Source of the DNA: Allacma fusca
Lineage: Eukaryota; Arthropoda; Collembola; Symphypleona; Sminthuridae
DNA: 64,000 nt
NCBI GenBank assembly: GCA_947179485.1
Contig: OX359246.1
Coordinates: 75,419,508-75,483,507 of the forward strand
Reading direction: 5' to 3'
Translations under genes and position numbers: made by a program
Part shown: piece by piece, positions 25,101-35,317 of the stretch
Layout of the letters: every line of letters begins with the position of its first letter
Position numbering within the stretch: the first letter of the stretch is position 1
The notes under the pieces: generated by a model
The model's input: the letters and a program-made list of their open reading frames with translations, nothing else
What the model was told of the DNA's origin: nothing
Databases searched by the model: none

Positions 25101-28100
25101 TGAAGTATGAACTATGGCTGACAATGAGTAAGGGATAGGGAGAAGGATGAGGGATAATGTTCCCTTCGGAACACCTCTATTGAAAATAACTTTAGATTTG
25201 GGATTATTATTGCGAGGAGAGTTATTTGTCCTCATTGTCAGGATTGTCACCACAAGCCTCAGCAATGGGAACGAAGGCAAGACTCGCACTACGACTTCGG
25301 GGATCACACTCCGACCCGGCGAAATCATCGACGAAGCTAGAGACCGGGAACAAACTTCCTCTGCGACTCCGATGCTGGAGATTGCCGTCGTTGACCAAGT
25401 CGACCGAGGCTCGTTGGATGACCTCGTTGATTGAGGAAGTGCTTCTGGCGAGAGAGAAGCGTCGACCTTGGGCCAGGGCATTGTACAGTTCCTCGATCTC
25501 TTTGCTCGGTCGACGATTCTCGTCCGAGGTGGAGTCAACCGGGGAGGGCGGTACCTGCGTGTCCTGGTCCTTGTACAGGAGACTCACGTCCTGCGCATAC
25601 TCCTTTATCACATTCCAAGCGTACTCTGAAAGCAAATCCAAATCCTAATATTACTAATTATCCTAAACGTTTCTCATAATTACTTTTTTTTGTCCCTTAT
25701 AAAAGTTTCTAAGGATATAAAATTCTGAGATAAGTTAAGATAAGACCAAAGGGAGAAATCTAACCCATATCGGCTTCCGTTGCCGTCTCTCGACAGACAC
25801 AGAATCGAATGACATACTTGTCATTGAGGGACGCCGGAACCATATGCAATTTCCCCGAAGCGTTGATCAGAGAAAGCAACTTCTGGTTCAGACCATTCGA
25901 CCCCTTCAATCGGAAACATACCAAGCCCATCTAAATAACAAACCGGAAAAATTCTATTAGTTCATACCTTCATCCTATTAACTGTTGTCAGTCCAATACA
26001 TACATACTGATAATGTAATTATATTCTATTAATTCTCTTCATGTAATTATTTAGAGCCAATTCAAAAGGTTTCATGAATATAAATATTTAAATAATAAGT
26101 ATTACTGTACACTTTGAGAAGGACCAGTAATCACGTCTACGACTACGTGCTAATTAGAACTAGCTACATTTTTCATCGATTATTAATTGTTAAATTTCCA
26201 CTCGTTTTGAAAAAGCAGAAGAATTTAAGCTCTGTAACAAGTTTTAGTATTTATAAATTTGTAACACTTGAGACGTTATTGCTATTTCGGGGAATTTTTA
26301 AAGTTAAGCTGTTTAAAAAATTTCTTCTCATTCGAACGGTTTAAATAAATTAGGGGTTTCCAATGGGGTTTGCAGCTTTGGATAATTTTAGAGAGACAAA
26401 AACTTTGCAAAGTTTCAAAGAGAGATAAAGCCGGGGATATTATCGGGATATCCTGGATGATATGTGAAAAGGAAATTTTATTGCATAATCAGTAGATGGC
26501 TAGAAAAAACATCAAACTTCCCTGAGGAGAAAGCTGAGCAAATGTTCAGCGGGTAAAATATCATTGGTCGTCTGCATTTTGAGCTCAGAACGTGAGAACA
26601 TATCGATGTCCAAATTAACAACACCTTCAATGCTAATGCCTTTTAGTCAGTACATTCCAGTACAGGAGCCTTATTAACATTTCTGTAGCAACCTGATAAG
26701 GAACGCTCTGGAGAAGATAAACAAATGAAGCTGGTCCTATTAAAAACAATAAGAACACACCTCAAGTGGATGGTCATCTCGGAGCAATTTTGATGTAAAA
26801 TAAAAATTTAATGACCAACTCCTTGGTTCCCTGGACAATTATTGTTTGCGGTTGATTTTAGAATCCCCCAAAATTTCCGTATTTTCAATTATGCTTACAT
26901 ATAATTATGTTATTGTGCCTAAAAGGGGAATAAAAGACACTCATCTTTAGTCTCAACTAGTAAACTTTGTTTTGTATTTACACAAAGTCTCAGTTACACT
27001 TCAGAGAAGATTTCTAAGAATCTGGTTTTTCCAAGGTAGTTAATTATGATAAAATTGAGGAACTACTTCCGATAGAGACGGACTGAGAAAGGGTGACGGG
27101 AAGATAAAGGAAGGAGATGAGTTGACGTTTATGACTTGAGAGTAATGAAATTGGATTACAGGAGGAAAAGGAAAGAGCCCCTCAGTTACATTTCCATCAG
27201 CCAACAATCCAACTGGATTGGAAAGTCACGGGGAATTTGGAGAATCGGAGAAAGATGAAAGGAGCGGAGAGTGATTGAGTCAACTGATTCATCATTCATG
27301 ATTTATGTCCAAGAACAGCCAAGGAATTCACCTATTTTTACAACTACCCCAAAGCATCCAGCGATCTTCATTCCCATCCCAAACTTTCACAAACAACCTT
27401 CAGTCAGGGTTGTATGTATATTTATAAATCAGTGTAAAAATATCAGAGGAGAATTTGCATATCATTAAAAAAAACCCCAAACACACAACAAGGCCAGTCC
27501 AGCTCCCAGCCTCCAAAATTTCCCCAGAATTTTGAAATTTCCTTGCGTTTCTTTAAAATGCGTCAATTTGTTAAGAAAGGTTGGGGGTGTTATGTAGTTC
27601 AATCATTCTTAATAAAATTATCGTTTTCGAAGAAGGTGTCAAGTGTGCATAAATAAAAATATACATAATTACTCTTGGTTATACGGAATTGTCGTTCCGA
27701 CGAGAGTCTACTGTATGGACACTGGAAATTGAATTCCAAGAAACATCCAGACTTTTCGCAGGAACGCAAGCCATTTATTGCTAGAAGAGGCTCACAGAAG
27801 CGGGAGATAAAATCCATGCTTGGAAGATTGAGGTGAGCCAAATAAGTTGGCTGAATGCGAGGGATTCGGGCATTACAGTGCACTCTGCGAGTAAGAACAC
27901 TCCTAGCAGATGACAGGAGTTTTGTTCTGGCACAGTCGGGAGCTCTTGTTGGAAGGAAAGGATTTAGCCCTGGGCTAAAAGTCATAATACGTTAAAATAA
28001 TTTTTTTTAATGGAAAAAATGTGGTGCTACAGGTGAGTCTGGAATTTACAACTACATCAAGAGTCCACTGTATTGTGATGGCGAGACTTTTGGAAGTGTA

Positions 28101-31100
28101 ATTTAGTAGAAAGTGAGGACAAGGCCAGTTCTTCCACACGCCACATTAAGCGACAAAGGACAAGTGGCTGAGGTGACTCTATCGTAATGGCACTCAAAGC
28201 GGAAATGACTGGAGAAAAGACTCTGCATAAGACAACTTTATTATCACGTCCCAGTCTCTTCCAAACTTCCCGACCTAAGTATGTATTTTCTTTATATGTA
28301 TATATAACAATTACACCAAGCTCCTCTCTTTATACGGTAAAGTGAAGAACTTCATTTCCCCGAGGCTCACTCCAGCACAAACAGTTTCTTTATGAGAGCA
28401 ATTCCTCCATGGGAGCAAAAAATTACATGTACGAACATATTCCCATTCATTTTTCTCCTAATAGGAGGATCCTGTTGGAAGGCATTTACCCTCCACCTAA
28501 TATGCTCGGAATGAGGCTCTGTAACAAGGAAATTAGCATTACGGGGGAGCGAGAATGTATTCCAGGATTTGGTTCCTACTGATTGATGAGGACAAGGTCT
28601 TATGAGGGGATCCCTTGTAGTGAGAGTATACACTGAAATGCAGAGTGGGGGGGGGACTATAATTGAGAGATGATTAACAAGAATATGAGAAATTACCTGA
28701 ACTTTATTCATGACTTGAAATCTTTGGTCCTCACGGACTAAGTTCTCGAAGATCTTGGCCAAACGACAGTGCTCTCGGATGTATTTCCTCAAACCTTCCA
28801 CGCCGTACATTCGGATCACGAACCAGAGCTTGAGAGAGCGGAACCTCCTGCTCAACGGAACTCCCCAGTGCTAACAAATCAAATACAAATAAAATAACAG
28901 CCCAGGTAATTACGTACTGTTTCCTATAATTATTATTACTCAAATTCTGGAAATAGATTCCGTAATGGTCCAATTCCACCTTAGCCCTTACAACCTGGAC
29001 CGTTCGGCTACAAATTCGAAAATGAGTAGACACGATAATACAGTAGTGGGAGAAATAATTTATTATGTCTTGAGGGTCGAGTACAGCCCTATGTAAATAT
29101 TCCGCTTTAAACAAGCCACCTCTCATAAATGACCCACTTCGGGGGAATTGTAGTTGAATTTAGGAGGAATGCGTTTTGGGTTCCCTTTCAAAATCAAGTG
29201 GAAGTGCTCCAACGTGACAGGACACAATTGGGAATTTTTCTATTAGCCCACTTCCTGTCCTCCACTTTGCAATTGGGTGAAAAATTTCGAAACTTATTTT
29301 GTGGGGTCTTTATGTATGAACATATGTATGTATGTATACGTACAGACACCCGTGTGTACACATTACGAACGGGAGTATAAACAAGAGAATTGAGTGTAAG
29401 AAGACGCATTGCGTTTGCCGGGAAAAGCAAGGGAATGGAGAGGACAGAGATGAATTCGTAGGAGGAATAGAAAGCGAGAGATTCTCAATATTTGCGACAT
29501 TTATGGGCTCCCAAATTTATCACCTCGTGTGTACATGTTTCTCTGCAGAAAGTCAGCTTTCACAGTGTGGGCATTTGGCCTCATTTATTTCGGAAGTCAT
29601 AGTGCAAGCACAAGGACCGTGGAAGTAATGCCTTTCAAATTATTTCCTTTTTTCCCGCCGAACAATAACATTCTAAATGTACAGACATCATTTCCCTCCT
29701 TCGCTAGACTGCACAAGGGAGTGATCCGCCCAAATGAGTCAATTTAAACAGACTCCAAGTACTTACAAAATTCTCTTCCGGATTTTTTAAACATTTTTTC
29801 AATCACGTCCATCAAAAGTGGGGTCAAAGGAGTAAAAACGTAATAGATACAAATATGACAATAGGTTTAGGACTTACCCGGTAGTCAATGCTCTTCTGGT
29901 CAAAGTTATGCTTGAGATAAAGTGGGTCGACGGTCAAGGCCTGAGTCAGCTTGAAGCGATCTTTCACCCTATGAAAAAAATATTGGAAAACATTTGAGTC
30001 AATTTTACACATTTTCAAATTATTAAATTAAATTTTTAAAATTACAATTTTCCCGGGTATTCACATACTTTGAAAATTTCAAAAAATGGTACTCAAAAAG
30101 ACCTTAGAACTTCTACTGACACGTTTAACGGAAATTCCCCATTTCGAAAATTTTGTAAATTAAGCGGATCAACTAATTCCGTTTGTATTGAAACCATAGG
30201 TTAAATTATAAATATCCCAAAATTTGTGGGACTTCAAGAGGGGAAATTGGGAAGCTTACAGAAATTTAGACAAATTTCCCTTTACACTATCGGCCGGAAC
30301 ACGTAATTATTTGGACAAAAATGAAATCTGATTACGTGCAATGACAATTAAGAATCAAGAATAATTTTTCAGAAAATAAAATTTTCAAATTTTCATTTAC
30401 AATAATAACATGGAGAAAATATGTGTAAATTGTATTGAGAGCATTAATAAGTAAAGGTGTCTCTTTTGCTGTCCTAACATAATTATACATATGTATGTAG
30501 ATTGCATATTCAAATCCTGGAGTCTTACCAATAGCAAGAGCAGTCAAAGTTCGTGAGCATCCATTTGTTAGGGTTCGTATTCAAGGAGCTGGCTTTCTGC
30601 AATAAAAAATATCAAAAAACATAAAATAAATAAATAAAGCTGCTTTCGGTTGCTCAAATAAGATGAGGTTATAAACTGTGTGAAAGGTCCTTGACTTATA
30701 TGAGGTAGGTTCATCAAAATCACTGCAGTAGGTTCGCAAAATTTTGCTTCAAGAAAAAAAATTTCTTAGGGAAAAACTGATCTGAAAAAAAATTGCATGT
30801 CGTAGGTTGAGGAACGGTAAATGAGAGGAAAAAAACTTGGAAATTGAAAAAAAATAGTGTCGTAGGTAAGATTCCTGCTTGGTTTAAATCAAGTAAGAAT
30901 GTTCGACTGTCGTAGGCAAGAGTTTGCAAAAGTTTCTGGGCTAAGGCTAAATATGTTCACACGCTCTGACTCATTGTGTAAGGGATACCGTCCCGAGTTT
31001 TTTCATTTGGGTCTGTAGAGTAGAGTAGGCTCTAACTTTTTATTAACTATTCTATGGAATCATATATGAATGTACAATGTAGATGGATATGCACATATTA

Positions 31101-33553
31101 CATGGAGGAGAAAGGAATATACGAGAGATGAGCAAGGAGGAAAAAACTTGTTGATTATTTTTGCAGCATGTAAAAAAAACCTACGATGGTCGAGAGAGAG
31201 AGAGAGAAGAAAAAAAGAGAGGTAGATGAAAAAGATATGGGATGGCTATTACATGTAGAACATTCCTTGCCCTACATAAGGATGTGGAGGGTGTAATAAA
31301 ATAATTTCCTTCCCTCTGTCTCACAAGAAGAGCGAATGTGGAAAATATTTTCCATAACTCGAATGCATTGTGCAGACGGGAGAAGGAAATTCTCGTTTGG
31401 GATTTCCTCTTCACACAAGCATACCCATACCGTCGGTGAAGATATAAAGTGAGAAGGGGTGGAATGAGTCAAGTGCACTCTTTCATATATGTATAATTAT
31501 CTGTAGGGAAGGTGTAATGTGGTGCTTGGGAAGAGTTGACCTACCTCGATGCCTTGGAACAAGTGTCGGAACTCTGGACAAATCATTGCAGCACCCGCGT
31601 AGGCCGCATCCACATGAAGCCAGGCGTCGAATTCCTCGCAAATAGGCCCGATCTCCTGGAGATTGTCCACGGAGCAGCAAGACGTCGTTCCCACAGTCAG
31701 GGATACAAAGAATGGCAAGAGCCCATTTTTCTTGTCCTCTTCCATTGCCTGAAATTCCCAGCACATCTCCATCAAATTCCATGTAACCATAACATCAACA
31801 CATTTTACAGTGAGTTTATGATTATTGGGCCAATATGAATGCTAATAGGAAAACATGGCTTAATTTCTAAGGAGATTTAATTTGAGGGAAATTTAAATGA
31901 TTGGAATTCACATTGGGATAGGAGAAGCCAAATAATTGCATTTGAGTGCACTCTCTGTAAAACTGATACAACTAAGATACTACAACTATGCTATCTATGA
32001 ATGGATCTCGGCACTGTAAATACGGGGGCTCTCTCAAAAAATAGAAATTAATAATAAATGCATCAATTATGACACTTGGTTAAGTAGAGTGCTGTAAAAA
32101 AGCTTGTACATGGTGTTAAGGTGGGAAGGTTAGAATAGGTGAGGTGCTACCCTCTGGAGACTGAGGATTGAAAGTGAGACGCGTGAGTTGGTTAAAAGTA
32201 TTGGCTAAGTTGAGGGTTGTGTGTTGGTTGTTCGTACCTTGCGAAGCGTGGAGCCTCTGAGGCTGAAGTTATCGTCTGGCTCCAAAATGCGGAGTTTGAC
32301 AAAGGAAATCATGGCGCCCTTCTCCACACAGGAATGGGCCTCTTTGGAGCAGTAAGCCATTAATTTGGACAAGAGGAATCCTTCCTCCTCATCCGGGTAC
32401 TGACTCTTCAGCTTCTTAATCGCCTGAGCCCTGGCTGCGAGAATCGAGACTAAAATGCACTCGCTCGCACTCGTCTGTCAAGTACCAACAAAATTCATCC
32501 TTTTCAAATTATGAATTATTCCCATTTTTAACAAAATAATTGATTTGAGAGCTGCTGATTGTAAGAATGGGAGAAATGAACCTGAATAACTCCACCGCCC
32601 TTCCCAGACTCGTTTAACGCTAAGAAGTCCATGGGCAGACCCATCATTTGACCTAGGAAATAGAGATACATGTTTAATAAGTAAAAAGGAATTGGCTTCT
32701 TTTTGATACTCAAATGTTATTTTCAAATATGTACGTAGATTCTGATAAAACTATGTATAAATATACAAGGACTTACCAACCCAATCCAAAACGACTGTTT
32801 CCAATTCTGTACAAGCGGGACCTGCCGCCTAAAAGGACATTGTAATACATACGTACTGGATTAGAGCTGGAAGGAACTTCCTTATGCCTTTCTCCCTTGC
32901 AAATCTAATCATATCTTATAATCAATTCTTACCCAAGAGAATCCTATGCAGCCTAAAGCATCCCCAAGGATGTCTGCGAGTATGGAGGGGTAAGAATTAC
33001 CGGAAGGAAAGTAAGCGTGGAATCTCGGATGCTGCCAGTGAGTCATCTGAAAATTCACAAATCCTCACAATTATCATTTCTTCCAGGATTTTTTTGGGCT
33101 CAGGTATGTATAGGACTGTCTGGTTCGAAATAAAATTCTTAAATGACTCAACCACTAGAGTTACGGAAATTCTTATTAAAAAGCGTCAAATAAATTTAGT
33201 ATAAAATCAGTAATTATTTGGAACAAGCAGTAAATCTATAGATATGGTCAAATGATTCAAGTCGTGTTCTAAATAACTTGAGGAGTAAATAGTAAATTGT
33301 TGAGCAGAAAATAATGTTTGGGAGAAATTGGGGAGAGGAAAAAGAAGATTACCCCGATCATAATCTTGTCCTCGACATCCTTCATGAGGTCATCCCATTG
33401 ATCCGGATTTTCAGGAGCTACCAGAGGAATGAGTTCCTTTAAATATCCCGGCTCTATATTTGGAGTCACCCGGCGCTTCTCTATCGTTTCCGCATAATTT
33501 GCAACGTATTCAATCAGCTCCCGTCCACGTTCCCGGAATTCCTTTGAATCCAT
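18939..33553 (-). CDS. Tdc: Tyrosine decarboxylase (PLP-dependent, tyramine synthesis)
   Basis: Fourteen exons (33353-33553, 32933-33046, 32777-32828, 32582-32652, 32238-32474, 31545-31748, 30529-30596, 29878-29968, 28697-28870, 25765-25930, 25555-25625, 24018-24131, 23700-23866, 18939-19149) give 646 residues with every splice phase matching. It is a group II amino-acid decarboxylase turning tyrosine into tyramine, the precursor of octopamine, in the cytosol of aminergic neurons. Visible active-site residues are TSASE 147-151, His193 (AHSCVEK), Asp272 (HVDAAYAG), the PLP lysine Lys304 in NPNKW and the catalytic-loop Tyr333 (DPLYLKH). NPNKW, AHSCVEK and above all the tail motif [17 protein letters not shown] are features of insect Tdc1/Tdc2 rather than of dopa or histidine decarboxylase. 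The length fits that family. The start is the ATG opening [10 protein letters not shown], the usual N-terminus. The last 70 residues are rich in Ser, Pro and Arg. An alternative end is described separately. Tyrosine specificity is inferred from family likeness. Confidence 0.93.
19150..23699. other. Tdc intron 13
   Basis: A 4.5-kb intron, the largest in the gene. It contains G9 at about 19607-19615 and a CAAGT-rich tract at about 20345-20420 that starts AGAGCTGTGCTCAAGT, the same opening as the tract at 52.86 kb. No nested gene was supported. Confidence 0.7.
23700..23866 (-). CDS. Tdc: Tdc exon 13: VSDPKIYNP tail
   Basis: 167 bases, acceptor GGGGCAG, donor AAT|GTGAGT, phase 2. VSDPKIYNP continues the Tdc-specific tail motif. 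The donor GTGAGT overlaps an in-frame TGA, so retaining intron 13 would add one Met and stop, giving a 577-residue form. Confidence 0.92.
24018..24131 (-). CDS. Tdc: Tdc exon 12: charged linker and KRSFFVRM
   Basis: 38 codons, acceptor TCTGACAG, donor ATG|GTAAAA, phase 0 on both sides. A very Glu/Lys-rich helix (likely coiled-coil forming) leads to YKRSFFVRM, a Tdc-specific motif. Confidence 0.92.
24958..24963 (-). terminator. Candidate poly-A signal for the short Tdc transcript
   Basis: A minus-strand AATAAA about 260 bases past the read-through stop at 25222, inside intron 11. It would suit a transcript ending with the alternative terminal exon. Confidence 0.35.
25222..25625 (-). CDS. Tdc: Tdc exon 11, read-through form with alternative C-terminus
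   Basis: If the CAG|GTACCG donor at 25555 is skipped, the frame stays open for 110 more codons to TAA at 25222-25224, giving a 593-residue protein. The extension looks coding: GC-richer than the flanking intron, full of charged and Ser residues. It carries basic-x-Ser sites RRPS, RRFS and RRGS (Ser500, Ser517, Ser550) plus RSRSAS, the kind used by PKA-like kinases. It lacks the [15 protein letters not shown] tail. A minus-strand AATAAA at 24958-24963 could end such a transcript. The open frame and donor are seen; use of both forms is inferred. Confidence 0.65.
25555..25625 (-). CDS. Tdc: Tdc exon 11, short form
   Basis: 71 bases, acceptor CTTTCAG, donor CAG|GTACCG in phase 0. It encodes [19 protein letters not shown], aligning with YAWDII of fly Tdc. 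Joining it to exon 12 gives the conserved Tdc tail in frame. Confidence 0.88.
25765..25930 (-). CDS. Tdc: Tdc exon 10
   Basis: 166 bases, acceptor TATTTAG, donor G|GTTAGA, phase 1. It encodes [11 protein letters not shown] and [16 protein letters not shown], matching the small C-terminal domain of Tdc. Confidence 0.94.
25931..28696. other. Tdc intron 9
   Basis: A 2.8-kb intron. No nested gene could be supported. An open minus-strand frame at 27599-27985 has no recognisable domain. Confidence 0.7.
28697..28870 (-). CDS. Tdc: Tdc exon 9
   Basis: 58 codons, acceptor TTGTTAG, donor CAG|GTAATT. It encodes [18 protein letters not shown], one of the most conserved blocks of the family, and starts the C-terminal small domain. 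Confidence 0.95.
29878..29968 (-). CDS. Tdc: Tdc exon 8: catalytic loop
   Basis: 91 bases, acceptor TTCATAG, donor CGG|GTAAGT. It encodes TVDPLYLKH with Tyr333. A Tyr at this site marks decarboxylases; insect aldehyde synthases have Phe. Confidence 0.93.
30529..30596 (-). CDS. Tdc: Tdc exon 7: PLP lysine
   Basis: 68 bases, acceptor TCTGCAG, donor TG|GTAAGA, phase 2. It encodes NTNPNKW with the Schiff-base Lys304. The residues just before it read KASSL, where relatives usually have YADSF. This is an unusual substitution next to the active site. Confidence 0.93.
30720..30925. repeat. Four spaced GTCGTAGG-type repeats in Tdc intron 6
   Basis: GCAGTAGGTTCG, GTCGTAGGTTGAG, GTCGTAGGTAAG and GTCGTAGGCAAG occur at intervals of roughly 50-75 bases. 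It is a small degenerate tandem array. Confidence 0.5.
31192..31208. repeat. (GA)n microsatellite
   Basis: A GA run in Tdc intron 6. Confidence 0.9.
31545..31748 (-). CDS. Tdc: Tdc exon 6: PLP aspartate
   Basis: 68 codons, acceptor ATTTCAG, donor GAG|GTAGGT. It contains [12 protein letters not shown] and HVDAAYAG; Asp272 pairs with the pyridine nitrogen of PLP. Confidence 0.95.
32238..32474 (-). CDS. Tdc: Tdc exon 5: cofactor-binding TSASE and His193
   Basis: 79 codons, acceptor TTGACAG, donor AAG|GTACGA. It holds TSASE, which contacts the PLP phosphate, and His193 in AHSCVEK, which stacks on the cofactor ring in family structures. Confidence 0.95.
32582..32652 (-). CDS. Tdc: Tdc exon 4
   Basis: 71 bases, acceptor TTCCTAG, donor CAG|GTTCAT. 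It encodes [21 protein letters not shown] without the first residue; the Gly-rich GGGVIQ leads straight into TSASE of exon 5. Confidence 0.93.
32777..32828 (-). CDS. Tdc: Tdc exon 3
   Basis: 52 bases, acceptor TTTTAG, donor G|GTAAGT, phase 1 at its end. It encodes [17 protein letters not shown], matching the PACTELE block of the family. Confidence 0.93.
32933..33046 (-). CDS. Tdc: Tdc exon 2
   Basis: 38 codons, acceptor TTTTCAG, donor TGG|GTAAGA. It carries [13 protein letters not shown], the near-invariant substrate-site segment of aromatic amino-acid decarboxylases, and LGCIGFSW. Confidence 0.95.
33353..33553 (-). CDS. Tdc: Tdc exon 1: start codon and N-terminal swap domain
   Basis: 67 codons from the ATG at 33551-33553; donor GGG|GTAATC, phase 0. 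It encodes the family motifs [23 protein letters not shown] and VEDKIMIG. The start context GACGATGG is good. Confidence 0.93.
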
Positions 33554-34677
33554 CGTCCCGCACTTTTGTCCTCAAAACTAGGTCCTTCTTCTCTCCAGAA
33601 AACTCAACAATTTCACACGTTTGTCCTTTAAAAAGTAACCGTTCAAGTTTTTTTTGAAAATTAGGAAATCCCTCAAACAAGACACGGTGTAGGGAATCTG
33701 AAAGTCAAATTCGGACACTGGAATATAATTAACTCAACAAATGTCCTTGATAGTTGAACTGAAGGAGTGAGGATTTTATTTTCTTAAATTAATAATATAT
33801 AGCATTGGGAAATTTATTATAGAGTTGGCTTTCTACAGCGAGTCTTCCTTTCAACCACAACCGCTCTTGAACCACACACGGAAATTATACCGACAAAGTG
33901 ATTTCATGGGCATTTTACTTTCTGACGACAATTCCTCTTCAACGAAATAAATACTCAGATGGGTGAGATATCATAATTCTCAGACCTCATTAGGTTGTCC
34001 ACGTAAGGAGGGTAATAATGCTAAATACAAATCCTACAGGTAGTTACATTTTTTGTTTTTATTCACTGATATTTACATACCCTTAAAAACAGGACAAAAT
34101 ACTAATGGCTGAATTTTTTTTTGATAGGCTCACTGACTCGGAACATGGTCGCATCAAAATTACATTATCTGTAATAATTGAAAGCCAGTGGATTGGAATT
34201 GTTTTGGGGCAATGGGATACACCTACTTTTCTGCTCCGCATCCTCGTCACTCAACTTTCATTCAATAAACAATCCGTCTCACATTACGTTGATTCATACA
34301 ATTACCCATAACAAATGGTTCACTATCATTCTTAATTATTTTAAAATTTTTTGACGGATATTTTCTTAATTTTCCTATTTTACAGAATGGCCAAAATAAT
34401 TTGCTCACATCTCTAGTCCCCACAAGAAAGTCAATCAGAAAATAATTTATATTAATTTTGTGGCAAATTCTATTCCCCATTTTCAGAAATTGGGTAATTA
34501 TACGTAAAAAAGACATGACATAATTGCATAGAGATTACATAATACAAGATTTTTCTTTTTTGAATAATTCTCAGTCAAGAAATGCGAGCATAACTGGTAA
34601 AAATAAGGGTACAAAATGACGAGAACTAAGACTTTTGAGAGAGTGTGGAGCTTATATTGGATATATTGGAATTTTTG

Positions 34678-34695
34678 GAGAGAGAGAGAGAGAGA
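34678..34695. repeat. (AG)n microsatellite
   Basis: An AG run, followed by further interrupted GA-rich sequence to about 34740. Confidence 0.9.
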
Positions 34696-35185
34696 AAAAG
34701 AGAACGAGAGCATTGCATTGGGTGAGAGAGAGAGAAAGATTAAAAACAGGAAATATTGTGGAAATCACTTCCAGAGAGAATCCTTGCATTGAGAGATTTG
34801 TTTTGAGTCAAATCTCGCTGGTAAAATTGATTCACAATTAACGTACCGGGTATAACTATTGATTTTAAATAGGTACACAAAAATACTAATTACAAGTTTA
34901 TATGAGATCTGAAGGGTGGTATGAACAAATTGTGGACCCGAATGCACTCTTTATCAGTTTTTAACTAGAACTCCCTTATAAACAAATCCCTTATAGGGAG
35001 ATTTTGTGGTGTGAAACTGAAATGTTTATAATTTATGACGATACATACATGCATACATATGCAATGATTATTAAATAAGGCATGACTGTATTGTGAGGGA
35101 AATTTTGGCGTGAAATGTAAATAGAATATTACCAAAGAGGAGTGTCCTTGAAGAAATGAAATTTGTCCTGCTGATTTGGTTCTAG

Positions 35186-35317
35186 CTCCGTGGAACGTCC
35201 TGTCGACTCTTCCTCCGTCCGACCTTCTATTGTCAATGGAAATTCCTGGACTCGCACTTGAACAAACAGCGGAACTGACTGACCAGGAGGAAAATCCGTT
35301 TCCTATCTATTTTGCTG
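35186..35317 (+). CDS. Candidate isolated internal exon, unknown protein
   Basis: A 132-base GC-richer island bounded by a good acceptor (TTGGTTCTAG) and donor (G|GTACGT). One frame is open throughout, phase 1 in and out, giving 43 codons including LLLSMEIPGLALEQTAEL and a DQEENPFPIYF stretch. I do not recognise the sequence, and no partner exon was found on either side within the window. It could be an exon of an unidentified plus-strand gene or chance. The minus strand offers no equally good splice pair. Confidence 0.25.

Noticed and set aside
25226..25648. 140-codon plus-strand open frame
   Set aside because: It is antisense to Tdc exon 11 and its read-through; the minus-strand frame has splice sites and family motifs.
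27599..27985. 128-codon minus-strand frame in Tdc intron 9
   Set aside because: There is no domain, no codon-like composition contrast with its surroundings, and no splice-site support.
18939..33553. Histidine or dopa decarboxylase as identity of the minus-strand gene
   Set aside because: The core would fit any group II decarboxylase, but NPNKW, AHSCVEK and the tail [17 protein letters not shown] are specific to insect tyrosine decarboxylases.
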